A DNA stretch of 64,000 nucleotides from Pseudanabaena mucicola str. Chao 1806 (GCF_030323025.1 NZ_CP097329.1:2962001-3026000); one strand, 5' to 3'; shown: positions 28,482 through 37,053, counted from the stretch's first letter. The notes: generated by a model not told the origin, from the sequence alone. Numbers and translations are program-made.

Positions 28482-30041
28482 TCAATTTTTAAAGCTTCTG
28501 TAAAGATTGGTAACAAGTGAAAAAGGAGTAACAATGTTACCCAGAAATTTAGTAGCAGAGTTAAGAATGCTTGCTCCAAATGAGGGACGTACTACAATCA
28601 CATCGCGATCGCGTAGTCCTGGATTATTTTCTTCACTCAAGGGTAAGTTTAAATCAGCGACAAGATTGCGACGCATAATGGAACCGTCAGGATTTACTCG
28701 ATAAAGCTCGACTGCGCGCCAATCGGCATCGTTAGTCAGTCCTCCTGCTGCGGAAATAGCTTCCGTAAATGAAGTATTGGGTCGCAGTTGTAGAGGACCT
28801 GGACGAAATGCCTCGCCAATTACTTGTACTGTAATTACTGTAGGCGAGAAAGTGGCTTTTGCAATCTGTAAATATTCAGTTGGATTAGTTTTTTCGAGTC
28901 GTGGTACTGTAATGAGATCACCATCGCTAAGGGTTATGTCTTGGCTGAGATCAGCTTTGGTAATTAGGTCTAGCAGATTCGATTTCACGATTGTACGTTG
29001 CCCTTTGTCATTCAGTCGCGAAATTTGTACGTTACGAATATCTGCTATTTCGGTTACTCCGTTAGCTGCTTGCAAAGCACGGCTGAGAGTAACTGGACCT
29101 CCATTGGACGCAATACCAGCCGATGTAGTCGCGCCTGTGAGCCCTGTGGAAGTAATCCCATTGCGGGAATAAACTAAGGTTTGCGATCCAACGCGATTAA
29201 CTTCACCCACGATCGCTACTTGGATCGTAAAGGTGTCTGGTGAAAATGTCGAGTTGCTAACTACCCTAGATTGAGATGTGCTAGTTTGGGGTAGTGGGGG
29301 GACTAGAATCGAATCTCCATCAAGAATACGGACATCTTGGCTAATATCACCTTTTTCAAGGAGATTTTGGAGATTAACTTTAATGATCCGACGACCTGCT
29401 GCACCGTCACGACGAGAAATTTGAATATTACTAATATCGGCTCTTGAGGTGATTCCTGAAGCTGACTCAAGTGCACGAGTTAGAGTTGCTGCGTTGCTAC
29501 TACTGTTACTGTTATTAGTAGCACCAGAACCAACATAATTTAAAAATCTTGGTCCTGGACGATTTACTTCTCCGACCACTGCAATATTGAGCGGGCGGGG
29601 AGACTGCAACGAGACATTTACAATATTACGCACTAAAAAGGGGCTTAACTTTGTCTTTAGTAAGGCATTGGCTTCATCTAAACTCAAGCCTTCTAATTTG
29701 AGAGCACCGACTAAAGAAATATTAATAGTCCCATCTGGAGCGATTGTTTGGTTACCAGATAATTCAGGTACGTTAAAAACTTCAATTTTAATAATGTCAC
29801 CTGCTCCTAAAGTGTATCGAAATGTATCCTGAGCCTTAGATTCACTGACATTTAGGGAAGTTACCCCACTATTATTCACCGTTGATAAATGTCTCAGGTT
29901 AGAATTTGCGGGTGCTGGGGATATTGTGGTCTCAGATGATGGAGCAGTCTTATCAATTGTGGAGGTCTGAGCCCAACTAGGAAAAGGAGAAAAGGCAATT
30001 AATGTAAATAGAATTAATTTGCCAAATTTGGGTATACGCAT
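28482..30041 (-). CDS. Wza-like polysaccharide export protein (Poly_export/SLBB)
   Basis: Periplasmic/outer-membrane polysaccharide export protein. A signal peptide (RIPKFGKLILFTLIAFSPF..WAQ) precedes the Poly_export domain (YTLGAGDIIKIEVFNVPELS, about residues 80-150), then three SLBB-type repeats marked by VVGEVNRPGPRFL, IVGEVNRVGSQTL and VIGEAFRPGPLQL. I chose ATG 30041 because AAGGAG lies at the right distance; the ORF is open upstream. First gene of the ugd/UXS module on the minus strand, so the genes likely serve one exopolysaccharide. No inner-membrane polymerase or co-polymerase gene is in the window. Confidence 0.88.
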   Translation of the reverse strand: MRIPKFGKLILFTLIAFSPFPSWAQTSTIDKTAPSSETTISPAPANSNLRHLSTVNNSGVTSLNVSESKAQDTFRYTLGAGDIIKIEVFNVPELSGNQTIAPDGTINISLVGALKLEGLSLDEANALLKTKLSPFLVRNIVNVSLQSPRPLNIAVVGEVNRPGPRFLNYVGSGATNNSNSSSNAATLTRALESASGITSRADISNIQISRRDGAAGRRIIKVNLQNLLEKGDISQDVRILDGDSILVPPLPQTSTSQSRVVSNSTFSPDTFTIQVAIVGEVNRVGSQTLVYSRNGITSTGLTGATTSAGIASNGGPVTLSRALQAANGVTEIADIRNVQISRLNDKGQRTIVKSNLLDLITKADLSQDITLSDGDLITVPRLEKTNPTEYLQIAKATFSPTVITVQVIGEAFRPGPLQLRPNTSFTEAISAAGGLTNDADWRAVELYRVNPDGSIMRRNLVADLNLPLSEENNPGLRDRDVIVVRPSFGASILNSATKFLGNIVTPFSLVTNLYRSFKN

Positions 30042-30179
30042 AAAGGTACTCCTTAACCTAACCATCTAATCATTAGAAACTTAATACCTGTCATAATAAT
30101 GGAGGCGGGTTTTCAAATCTTTGGCTGCCATTGTATCAGTACGTTCAATAATTTATCCCTGTAATTTCTCCGAAATATA

Positions 30180-30893
30180 ATGCGATCGCCACAAGTTATT
30201 TATTTAGATGCAGTTGGCACTATATTTGGTGTAAGAGGTAGTGTGGGGCAACAATATGCAAAGGTTGCCATAGATTTTGGCGTTAATCTTGATGAGCAAG
30301 TAATTAATTCTGCTTTTTATCAAAATTTTCAAACGGCTCCAAGAATTGCTTTTCCTCATTTGCTTCAAGCAGAGATCCCAAGGGCTGAATATGAATGGTG
30401 GAGATCGCTAGCTGAACAAACCTTTAGCCAAACAGGAGATTTTGTAAAATTTGCTGATTTTGATCAATTTTTTAAACAACTTTATGACTACTTTGCGTCT
30501 GCTGAACCTTGGATAATTTACCAAGATACCCTTGTTGCTCTGGATAGATGGCGAAAGCTGGGAGTTAATCTTGCTTTGCTATCTAACTTTGACAGTCGGA
30601 TTTATAGTGTAATCGAGGCTCTTGAAATTGGTGATTACTTTCAATCGATTACGATATCTACTGAAGTCGGTTCCGCTAAACCTGATGCACTGATCTTTAA
30701 GACAGCTTTAACCAAGCATCAACTAGATCAATTGCCCGATCAAGCTTGGCATATAGGTGATAGTTTTAGCGAAGATTATGAGGGTGCAAATGCGGTGGGG
30801 ATCAACGCATTTTGGTTAAACCGAGATCGCCGCCCCGCCAAAAATCTAGCGCAACAAACAGCACAAACAATTCATTTGTTAACTGACCTATAG
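30180..30893 (+). CDS. HAD-superfamily hydrolase (subfamily IA)
   Basis: 237-residue phosphatase-like protein. Motif I is YLDAVGTIF with the nucleophile Asp (the second Asp of DxD is replaced by Val-Gly), motif II LLSNFDSR, Lys of motif III in GSAKPDALIF, and motif IV HIGDSFSEDYEGAN. Loss of the usual acid/base Asp in motif I would be unexpected for a plain phosphatase, so the substrate or activity is uncertain. The start codon is within a HIP1 octamer. It lies 31 bases before ribE. Confidence 0.82.
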   Translation: MRSPQVIYLDAVGTIFGVRGSVGQQYAKVAIDFGVNLDEQVINSAFYQNFQTAPRIAFPHLLQAEIPRAEYEWWRSLAEQTFSQTGDFVKFADFDQFFKQLYDYFASAEPWIIYQDTLVALDRWRKLGVNLALLSNFDSRIYSVIEALEIGDYFQSITISTEVGSAKPDALIFKTALTKHQLDQLPDQAWHIGDSFSEDYEGANAVGINAFWLNRDRRPAKNLAQQTAQTIHLLTDL

Positions 30894-30924
30894 CCATCCC
30901 ATTACCAATACAAATCACCAAAAA

Positions 30925-31572
30925 ATGTTTACAGGCTTAGTTCAAACCATTGGCATCATTGAACAACGTGATCGTGATCGCCTTGTCATTCATTGTCCTG
31001 ATCTAGTAAGCAAAATTGCGATCGGTGATAGCATTGCGGTGAATGGAGTCTGTCTAACAGCAACTCACATTTCAGATACTAATTTCGTGGCAGATGTGTC
31101 TCCAGAAACCTTGGGACGCACAAATTTAGGCGATCGCCAATTAAAGTATGTCAATTTAGAAATGGCTCTGGCTGTGGGCGATCGCATCGGTGGACATTTT
31201 GTCTCAGGTCACATTGATGGAGTTGGCAAATTATGTGATCGCGCCCTAGTTGGTAATTCATGGGAGTTAAGCTTTGAGGCAATTCCTGAGGTTGCTCGTT
31301 ACATTGTGTTTAAAGGGAGCATTGCCATTAATGGGATTAGTCTCACAGTTTCCGACTGCAATGAAGCAGGTACAAATTTTCGAGTTGCAGTTATCCCTCA
31401 TACATACAACCATACAGCTTTGAAATATTTAGATCTCGGTAGTTCAGTACATCTAGAAGGTGATCTACTAGGTAAATATGTAGAAAAATTTTTAAAATTA
31501 GGAATTATAGACCAAAGAAGTTTTTCGGATTCAAAAATAACACCAGAATTTTTAGCCGAACATGGTTGGTAA
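30925..31572 (+). CDS. ribE: Riboflavin synthase, alpha chain
   Basis: Dismutates two lumazine molecules to riboflavin. MFTGLVQTIG begins each such enzyme; the two lumazine-binding repeats are visible, each with a 'GDSIAVNGVCLT' / 'GSIAINGISLT' block and the GGHFVSGHIDG motif. 215 residues. Co-directional with the HAD gene. Confidence 0.95.
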   Translation: MFTGLVQTIGIIEQRDRDRLVIHCPDLVSKIAIGDSIAVNGVCLTATHISDTNFVADVSPETLGRTNLGDRQLKYVNLEMALAVGDRIGGHFVSGHIDGVGKLCDRALVGNSWELSFEAIPEVARYIVFKGSIAINGISLTVSDCNEAGTNFRVAVIPHTYNHTALKYLDLGSSVHLEGDLLGKYVEKFLKLGIIDQRSFSDSKITPEFLAEHGW

Positions 31573-31743
31573 ATGAATCTCAAGAATAACTATAAGCGGT
31601 AGTGCTGCAAAGTAATTTTTTTGTAATTGCATGACTACCCTATAAGCAATTCTCAAATATTGTGGCAACTAGAATAATGGGAGAGAATTCAGTTGTCAGA
31701 GAGTTCTATCCCAAAAGGACAAACTTCAAAATTTTGAAAGAAG

Positions 31744-31834
31744 TAGGACTTACGCAAACTGAACGAATTTATTAGGTTTGAGGTAGATGTGGTGCGGGCT
31801 TCGCCCACACCACATCTACCCAATACGTCAGTCA
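31744..31834. repeat. MITE-like dispersed repeat, copy 2
   Basis: Starts TAGGACTTACGCAAACTGAA, contains a strong inverted repeat (GTAGATGTGGTGCGGGCTTC and its complement side) and ends ATACGTCAGTC. It is the sister of 27421-27513. The 31573-31945 spacer between ribE and ndk holds this element and otherwise only AT-rich sequence. Confidence 0.78.
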
Positions 31835-31945
31835 TATTTTTGTTTTAGTGCATAAATTTTAAGTTTTTATTTAATTTGCGTTCCTTAAAATGAAATAATA
31901 CTTTCTATAAACTTCTTTACAATTGCTTGATATTTTACAGAAATC

Positions 31946-32395
31946 ATGGAACGTACTTTTTTAGCAGTTAAGCCTGATGGCGTGCAGCGTCACCTAATCG
32001 GAGAAATTATTCGTCGTTATGAGGCTAAAGGCTTTAAGCTCGTCGGACTGAAATTGGTGCAACCAACCCGCGAATTAGCTGAAAGTCATTACGCAGTGCA
32101 TAAAGAAAGACCTTTCTTTGCTGGTTTGGTTGACTTTATTACCTCAGGTCCTGTTGTAGCAATGGTATGGGAAGGCGATGGTGTAGTAGCTTCAGCTCGG
32201 AAGATCATCGGTGCAACCAACCCTCAAACTGCTGAGCCAGGTACAATTCGTGGCGATTTTGGCATCAATATTGGGCGCAATATTATTCACGGTTCTGATG
32301 CGATCGAAACTGCTCAAACCGAGATTGCACTTTGGTTTAAGCCTGAAGAATTAGTCGAATGGCAGCCTAACTTAACAGCTTGGGTTTACGAATAA
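31946..32395 (+). CDS. ndk: Nucleoside-diphosphate kinase
   Basis: Balances NTP pools by ping-pong phosphotransfer. [15 protein letters not shown] is the invariant start, the active-site His is in [10 protein letters not shown], and the 149-residue length is standard. Confidence 0.97.
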   Translation: MERTFLAVKPDGVQRHLIGEIIRRYEAKGFKLVGLKLVQPTRELAESHYAVHKERPFFAGLVDFITSGPVVAMVWEGDGVVASARKIIGATNPQTAEPGTIRGDFGINIGRNIIHGSDAIETAQTEIALWFKPEELVEWQPNLTAWVYE

Positions 32396-32396
32396 G

Positions 32397-32430
32397 TAAA
32401 AAAGGGAGGTGTGAAGAACCTCCCTTTTTA
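32397..32430 (+). terminator. Terminator after ndk
   Basis: Stem AAAAAAGGGAGGT / ACCTCCCTTTTT directly after the ndk stop codon, with a T-run. Confidence 0.88.
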
Positions 32431-32463
32431 GATCGGTAATCACAACCTCTGTCTAAAGTTATG

Positions 32464-32492
32464 TTGACAAAACTTTACAATTTGATATGTTT
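32464..32492 (+). promoter_or_regulatory. Possible promoter of psbA copy 2
   Basis: TTGACA at 32464-32469 and TATGTT at 32486-32491, with 16 bases between, make a sigma-70-like pair about 57 bases ahead of the ATG. The region differs from the copy 1 upstream sequence. It is a visual match only. Confidence 0.4.
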
Positions 32493-32548
32493 ATTAGTGT
32501 GAGCTTGAGCTTACATAAAAAGAGCAAATTTTAACCCAAAATTCAAAA

Positions 32549-33631
32549 ATGACCACAGCAGTACAAAGACGCGAGAGCGCATCGGTCTGGGATCAATTTT
32601 GCAATTGGATCACCAGCACAAACAACAGACTATACATCGGATGGTTCGGAGTAATCATGATTCCATGCTTACTCGCAGCAACCATCTGCTTCGTAATCGC
32701 CTTCATCGCAGCACCACCCGTAGACATCGACGGCATCCGTGAACCAGTAGCAGGGAGCCTGCTATTCGGCAACAACATGATATCTGGCGCAGTTGTACCC
32801 TCCTCCAACGCAATTGGCCTGCACTTTTACCCCATTTGGGAAGCAGATAGCCTCGACGAATGGCTATACAACGGTGGACCATACCAACTGGTAATTTTCC
32901 ACTTTTTGCTCGGAGTATTCTGCTACATGGGACGTGAATGGGAATTGTCATACAGACTCGGCATGCGTCCATGGATCGCAGTAGCATACTCAGCCCCCGT
33001 AGCCGCAGCAACCGCAGTATTCTTGATCTACCCAATCGGACAAGGATCATTTTCTGACGGCATGCCTTTAGGAATCTCTGGAACATTCAACTTCATGATC
33101 GTATTCCAAGCAGAGCACAACATCCTGATGCATCCTTTCCACATGTTAGGAGTAGCAGGTGTGTTCGGCGGTTCATTGTTCAGTGCAATGCACGGTTCTT
33201 TGGTAACCAGCAGCTTGATTCGTGAAACCACCGAAAACGAAAGCCAAAACTCAGGCTACAAGTTTGGACAAGAAGAAGAAACCTACAACATCGTTGCAGC
33301 ACACGGCTACTTCGGTCGTTTGATTTTCCAATACGCATCCTTCAGCAACAGCCGTCAATTGCACTTCTTCCTTGCCCTATGGCCAGTAGTTGGCATTTGG
33401 TTCACCGCATTGGGCGTAAGCACCATGGCATTCAACTTGAATGGATTCAACTTCAACCAATCAATCTCTGATAGCCAAGGTCGTGTAGTACCTTCTTGGG
33501 CAGACGTAATCAACCGCGCTAACTTGGGTATGGAAGTAATGCACGAGCGCAATGCTCACAACTTCCCTCTCGATTTGGCTGCTGTTGATGTTGCTCCTAT
33601 CGCTATGAGCGCTCCTGCTATCAACGGTTAA
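32549..33631 (+). CDS. psbA: Photosystem II D1 protein (copy 2)
   Basis: Same 360-residue protein as copy 1, with Glu130, Tyr161, His198 and the cleavable C-terminal tail. Even silent positions appear identical, which points to gene conversion or a very recent duplication. A separate promoter region gives scope for different light regulation of the same product. Confidence 0.97.
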   Translation: MTTAVQRRESASVWDQFCNWITSTNNRLYIGWFGVIMIPCLLAATICFVIAFIAAPPVDIDGIREPVAGSLLFGNNMISGAVVPSSNAIGLHFYPIWEADSLDEWLYNGGPYQLVIFHFLLGVFCYMGREWELSYRLGMRPWIAVAYSAPVAAATAVFLIYPIGQGSFSDGMPLGISGTFNFMIVFQAEHNILMHPFHMLGVAGVFGGSLFSAMHGSLVTSSLIRETTENESQNSGYKFGQEEETYNIVAAHGYFGRLIFQYASFSNSRQLHFFLALWPVVGIWFTALGVSTMAFNLNGFNFNQSISDSQGRVVPSWADVINRANLGMEVMHERNAHNFPLDLAAVDVAPIAMSAPAING

Positions 33632-33652
33632 TCTTCGAGATTATTCCTTATA

Positions 33653-33689
33653 AACAAAAAAGCCTCTCCGCATGGAGGGGCTTTTTTGT
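33653..33689 (+). terminator. Terminator of psbA copy 2
   Basis: AAAAAAGCCTCTCCGCATGG and AGGGGCTTTTTT stem with T-run, identical to the one behind copy 1. Confidence 0.88.
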
Positions 33690-33809
33690 TTGGATTTGTG
33701 TAGGAGCAGATCGCCTTGTTCGTTTATTTTGCGGGCATTTCATTATCAATATGTGCAATTCCATTTAAACCACTGTTAAAAAACTAGCGGCTTTGATGAT
33801 GGAAATATT

Positions 33810-34176
33810 TTAGAATGGGTTTAAATCTAGAAGATCGGCATCGCCTGTAATGATGTAGTTAGCTTCACCGCAGACAGCTAACTCTAGGAACTTGTCATCC
33901 TTGGCATCTCGACAGGCTCGAATTTGTTGGTTGATTGTGACTCTTTCGACCTGCTGGCTTAACTTAAGCTAAAAATTTATTACGTCTTTCTAAGGTGATG
34001 TATTTTTGGAGTTTGGGGTGGCTGATGACGTTTTCTATTTCTGATTGAACTTCATCAGACATCAAGAGTATTGCTTGAGATGTGGCATAGTCAAAGACCT
34101 GCTGGGACAATGAATTTACAGACATTAAGCCACTAATCAAGATGTTGGTATCGATTACTAATCTTAGTTTAGTCAT
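33810..34176 (-). pseudogene. PIN-domain (VapC-like) toxin with frameshift
   Basis: The N-terminal frame begins TKLRLVIDTNILISGLMS, the first acidic site of a PIN RNase, and stops after KFLA. A second frame continues with KLSQQVERVTINQQIRACRD then AKDDKFLELAV and YIITGDADLLDL, the remaining acidic sites. Removing four bases (TAAG in GCTTAAGTTAAGC at about 33965) rejoins the two, so a 4-base insertion, perhaps a small tandem duplication, broke the gene. Its ATG overlaps the end of the preceding antitoxin. Confidence 0.75.
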
Positions 34177-34343
34177 CCTTTAGGATTTCGGGGGTAAGTC
34201 CCTTTTGCTGTGCCTCTAAACGAATTTCTTGGACTACTTTTTGGAGTGGGGTTGGTTGGGAAACGCGCTGCTTTGCCTATAATTTCAGTTTTGGACTCGT
34301 CCCAACTAAATGTAAGCGCTCATGCAAACATCCTTTTCTCTAA
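34173..34343 (-). pseudogene. Decayed antitoxin partner of the PIN toxin
   Basis: The C-terminal part reads QPTPLQKVVQEIRLEAQQKG then LTPEILKDD and its stop overlaps the toxin start (ATGACTAA). The N-terminal part, WDESKTEIIGKAARFPT, is in another frame, so there is an indel near CCCAACCAACCCC, and no good start codon remains in frame. Both partners of this module are therefore damaged. Confidence 0.55.
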
Positions 34344-34498
34344 TCTGGGTTGTAAGAGGTTAAGGAGTTATCTGGCGCAAGTTTTTAGGATAGTGAGATG
34401 ATTCACTGCTGACGCGGATGATCGCACTTTACAAGGTCAAGGATGTAGGCTGATCGCCTTAGTATCTGAGACAATGGGACAAGCGCCAGTATGAGTCT

Positions 34499-34750
34499 AT
34501 GCCTAAGAAATTTTTTGAAAGCAAATATCCGAATATTTCTAGTTGGGTTAATCAAGAGAATGGAATAATTGAGATTGGCTGGAGAGATAATGGCTATTCC
34601 AGTGCGTTTGTTCGTGCTTTTGATATTGGTGGAACCTTTTGGGAAGGTGAGGATGAGTATGAGTTGATGGATGATGCGCTTTTGGCTTTGGAGGGTGGTG
34701 TGCAGATCTGTATGAGGGAGATTCATGGGGACTCATGGGAGAGTACTTAA
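34499..34750 (+). CDS. Small hypothetical protein
   Basis: 83 residues, acidic. It has an alternation of YPNISSWVNQENGIIEIGW and a C-terminal stretch (EYELMDDALLALEGGV) that looks like a folded alpha/beta unit. I think small cyanobacterial proteins of this kind exist (IEIGxDDYSxSFxRxLDxGGxxWEG pattern), from memory only. It lies alone inside the toxin-antitoxin island. No function assigned. Confidence 0.5.
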   Translation: MPKKFFESKYPNISSWVNQENGIIEIGWRDNGYSSAFVRAFDIGGTFWEGEDEYELMDDALLALEGGVQICMREIHGDSWEST

Positions 34751-34837
34751 TATTGCGATCGCAAATCTCTCCACAAAAAAGGCGATCGCGTAAAAAATTA
34801 ACTTTCTTCCGCTAAAAAAATATCTGTTTAATGTTTG

Positions 34838-35083
34838 TCATTTTTGGGAAACTACTGAGGTTGATGTAGCTTGCTGCTTATTGCAAAGAAATTCTGTGAA
34901 GTCTTTAACTTGCAGTATTGATTCTTCTGGAAGTAGTTCTAGTAATTCTAAAAGTTGTTGCTTTACTTTCTGTTTGTCGCTTTGTTGATGAGAATTTATT
35001 GGATTTATTTGGTGAGGATAGAGTGTTTCTACATCTAGGGTGTCACGAAATGATTCGGGAGCGTCTTGAGAGGCTTCGATCAT
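34838..35083 (-). CDS. Small protein: DUF4926 tail joined to a DUF2281-like segment
   Basis: 81 residues. Residues 1-30 (MIEASQDAPESFRDTLDVET..) look like the C-terminal end of a DUF4926-type protein whose N-terminal part is in another frame just upstream (35104-35259). The rest, QLLELLELLPEESILQVKDF then TEFLC, looks like a DUF2281-type antitoxin helix. Either a frameshifted DUF4926 gene runs into a second antitoxin, or this is an in-frame fusion made by decay. Confidence 0.45.
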   Translation of the reverse strand: MIEASQDAPESFRDTLDVETLYPHQINPINSHQQSDKQKVKQQLLELLELLPEESILQVKDFTEFLCNKQQATSTSVVSQK

Positions 35084-35103
35084 TTCGCCTTCAGTGGTGA
35101 ACT

Positions 35104-35259
35104 TTAGCCATATCCACCAAATAGTTCAACTAGGTAGGCTTCACCATCTTTAAATATTTCCACGATCGCACCATCAATCCCTTGTGGGGCAATTCCAGCA
35201 GAGTGAAGCTGAATGTCTTGATTTAAGGTAACGGAATCAAACATTTGAAACTTACTCAT
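35104..35259 (-). pseudogene. DUF4926-like small protein, copy 1 (frameshifted)
   Basis: 51 residues starting MSKFQMFDSVTLNQDIQLHS and reaching AIVEIFKDGEAYLVELFGGY before TAA. A one-base shift would join it to LKFTTEGEMIEASQDAPESF downstream, the expected end of the family. It is a close DNA-level duplicate of 38271-38414. These small proteins often sit beside toxins or nucleases; their role is unproven. Confidence 0.6.
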
Positions 35260-35412
35260 GTTTTTGCCTCCTGCTGCGTTGTGGTACTGCTGTTACAAAT
35301 CTAGCAATGTTTTCACCTTTCCGCATAAAGTCCCAAACAATCACAATATTCATGATTTCATGTTTTCGTTGTAAGATCTAGGTTATGAGAGATCTAACAT
35401 TGAGGTAACAAA

Positions 35413-35637
35413 ATGGAAAATCAATTAATTGTAAGAGATCCTGAAATTATCTCTGGAATACCTGTATTTAAGGGGACTAGAGTTCCTGTAAAGAACTTGG
35501 TTGATTATCTTGAAGCAGGAGACTCTCTGGAGGAATTTTTAGATGACTTCCCAACTGTGCAGAAAGAGAAAGTGGTGGAGTTTTTAAATCTATCCATCAA
35601 ATATTATTTGGCACATGATTATGAAAGTGATACTTGA
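35413..35637 (+). CDS. DUF433 antitoxin
   Basis: 74 residues with the DUF433 core: RDPEIISGIPVFKGTRVPVK and LEAGDSLEEFLDDFPTV. DUF433 proteins have a winged HTH-like fold and pair with DUF5615 PIN-like toxins. The toxin start overlaps its 3' end, but that toxin is only a stub here, leaving an orphan antitoxin. Confidence 0.85.
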   Translation: MENQLIVRDPEIISGIPVFKGTRVPVKNLVDYLEAGDSLEEFLDDFPTVQKEKVVEFLNLSIKYYLAHDYESDT

Positions 35638-35674
35638 TGAGTGCTTGCACAAAAAAATTGCCCTAAATCCGTGA
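35621..35674 (+). pseudogene. DUF5615 toxin stub
   Basis: Overlapping the DUF433 gene, the frame reads MKVILDECLHKKIALNP and then stops. MKVILDECL is the exact start of DUF5615 (Mut7-C-like/PIN-like) toxins, with the first acidic pair. After about 10 codons the sequence leaves the family, so the toxin was deleted, apparently at the point where the next module (ending 35663) begins. Confidence 0.7.
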
Positions 35675-36070
35675 ACTTTCTTCATAGACTTGAAAATCCA
35701 CAGGGGAAATAATATCAATGTTTTCAAATCTGGCGATCGCCAATAAATCTTTGTCTCCCGTAAGGATACATTGAGCTTTACCCGCTAAAGCTGTTGCCAA
35801 AATCCAATCATCATCAATATCGCGACATACTTGCTGTTCTAATTGAGAAGGGATAACTATTTCCATCTTTGAACGAAATATTGATAAAGCCTCGTTTATA
35901 TCTTCTGTCTCATACTTGAATTTCTTTTGGAGCTTTTCTGCTAGTTCGTCAAGTATAAATTTGGAAGAAATAATCTCATGAACTTTGAGAGAATGTTCTA
36001 CAAGTGCATAGCATTTGCCTCTAGATATCAGTGATGCTATTAAAACATTGGTATCAAGGACAATTCTCAT
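35663..36070 (-). CDS. PIN-domain RNase toxin
   Basis: 135 residues, full length. Acidic sites are in RIVLDTNVLIASL (Asp5), FILDELAEKL (Glu), DDDWILATALAGKAQ and LTGDKDLL (Asp), as in COG1569-type PIN toxins that cut RNA. Its ATG overlaps the antitoxin stop by 4 bases, the usual antitoxin-toxin coupling. Confidence 0.85.
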   Translation of the reverse strand: MRIVLDTNVLIASLISRGKCYALVEHSLKVHEIISSKFILDELAEKLQKKFKYETEDINEALSIFRSKMEIVIPSQLEQQVCRDIDDDWILATALAGKAQCILTGDKDLLAIARFENIDIISPVDFQVYEESSRI

Positions 36071-36285
36071 GACACCATTTCAAAGATGTCTTCGTCAGTA
36101 AAGCCGCCTTGTAGGTCAGCTTGTTTAAGCATTTTTTCGCGTAATGTTTGCAATCTACGCACTAACAGATATTCACGAACCGCGCGTTCGATGAGTTCGA
36201 GGGGTGAGATTGCTTCAATCTGCGATCGCGCTTCAAGTGAGTCTCTGACATCGGTTGGTAAGTTTAGCGTTATGGCTTCTTGCAT
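36067..36285 (-). CDS. Ribbon-helix-helix antitoxin
   Basis: 72 residues from ATG 36285 (MQEAITLNLPTDVRDSLEAR). The beta strand AITLNLP and two helices fit an RHH DNA-binding domain; the C-terminus QADLQGGFTDEDIFEMV would bind and block the toxin. An earlier ATG at 36300 is possible. It is likely self-regulating with the toxin. Confidence 0.8.
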   Translation of the reverse strand: MQEAITLNLPTDVRDSLEARSQIEAISPLELIERAVREYLLVRRLQTLREKMLKQADLQGGFTDEDIFEMVS

Positions 36286-36387
36286 AGAAAGTAAAAGCAT
36301 TGGTTGTTTTTATTTTAGCAAAAATTAATTTTATTCATAAATGTAGATACAGTTATGCAACACCGTAGTTGGTGTAGGGGAGGATTT

Positions 36388-36636
36388 TTACAGTCGATTA
36401 TTGACATTTAAAATAGTCAGACCAATAATTTCATCATTTTGATAGCGGATCAAAATATCGTCATCTGTGAGTTCACTATCATCGGCAGGAAGTGCGGGTT
36501 GATGAAAATTGATGTACAACACATCAGCTTCGACATCATAAAAAGTCCAAGTATTTTTCTTGGGCAGGTTTTTGATTGCATTAGCTAAGTTGAGATAGCT
36601 AGGAATTTTGAGAGGGTTTAAGGGGATCGTGACCAT
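36388..36636 (-). CDS. DUF2283-like small protein
   Basis: 82 residues. The core TFYDVEADVLYINFHQPALP and ILIRYQNDEIIGLTILNV follows the DUF2283 pattern, a beta-rich fold common next to small toxins. Its start overlaps the 3' end of the next gene upstream by 19 bases, so the two probably act as a pair. Confidence 0.65.
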   Translation of the reverse strand: MVTIPLNPLKIPSYLNLANAIKNLPKKNTWTFYDVEADVLYINFHQPALPADDSELTDDDILIRYQNDEIIGLTILNVNNRL

Positions 36637-36938
36637 ACTTCTTTGCGTTTGTTGAGGGAATTGATACGTTTAGTTAGATAGGCGGTGATGATAAATCCAT
36701 CTTCTTCTTCTTCTTCTTCTTCTTTGTAAATTGTAACCAAATACTTATTATCACCTAGCAGCTTGACTGCTAAAAGTTCACCATTGTTGCCTTCTAGAAT
36801 TTTATCAGGATTTTCTATGGCTTGCAGGGTTTCGGACTGGAGGTTGAGAAGTTCGGGATGTCCTGCGGTTATATGTTGCCATCTTTCCTCGGTTAAGCGA
36901 ATAGTTAGTCCGTTTTTGGCGGATGTAATAAGGGGCAT
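36618..36938 (-). CDS. Small RelE/PBECR-like putative nuclease toxin
   Basis: 106 residues. The pattern LTIRLTEERWQHITAGHPEL..VKLLGDNKYLVTIYKE..GFIITAYLTKRI is common in cyanobacterial toxin-antitoxin loci and resembles RelE-like/PBECR nuclease domains; the exact family is a guess. A run of seven Glu codons (GAA repeats, 36701-36724) sits in the middle of the strand-to-strand turn. Partner: the overlapping DUF2283-like gene. Confidence 0.55.
   Translation of the reverse strand: MPLITSAKNGLTIRLTEERWQHITAGHPELLNLQSETLQAIENPDKILEGNNGELLAVKLLGDNKYLVTIYKEEEEEEEDGFIITAYLTKRINSLNKRKEVWSRSP
36701..36724. repeat. CTT/GAA trinucleotide microsatellite
   Basis: Eight CTT units in the plus strand, coding for the poly-Glu run of the overlapping toxin-like gene. 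Unit gain or loss would keep the frame and change only the length of the acidic loop. Confidence 0.85.
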
Positions 36939-37053
36939 AGTTTTTGTCGATTTAGACAGTTTCCATAGGGTTCTCGCAAAAATCTTAAAAAGAAGTGAAA
37001 GCGGAGAGAGTTAAGTTCTTGCGGAGTAATATTGTGGTGATGAGTTTAGAAAT

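Larger units (their letters stand above)
32544..33689. repeat. psbA duplicate, right arm of a 1,146-bp inverted repeat
   Basis: Partner of 22290-23435, in opposite orientation. Identity ends at CAAAA before the ATG and at GGCTTTTTTGT after the terminator; beyond those points the flanks are unrelated. Confidence 0.92.

Noticed and set aside
32593-33552. Four minus-strand frames opposite psbA copy 2, duplicated opposite copy 1
   Set aside because: They are antisense shadows; their exact recurrence only reflects the identity of the psbA arms.
33690-33809. Similarity between the sequence after psbA copy 2 and that near 24840-24900 (TATGTGCAA stretch)
   Set aside because: Only about 10-15 bases agree, with no shared ends; too little to call a repeat.
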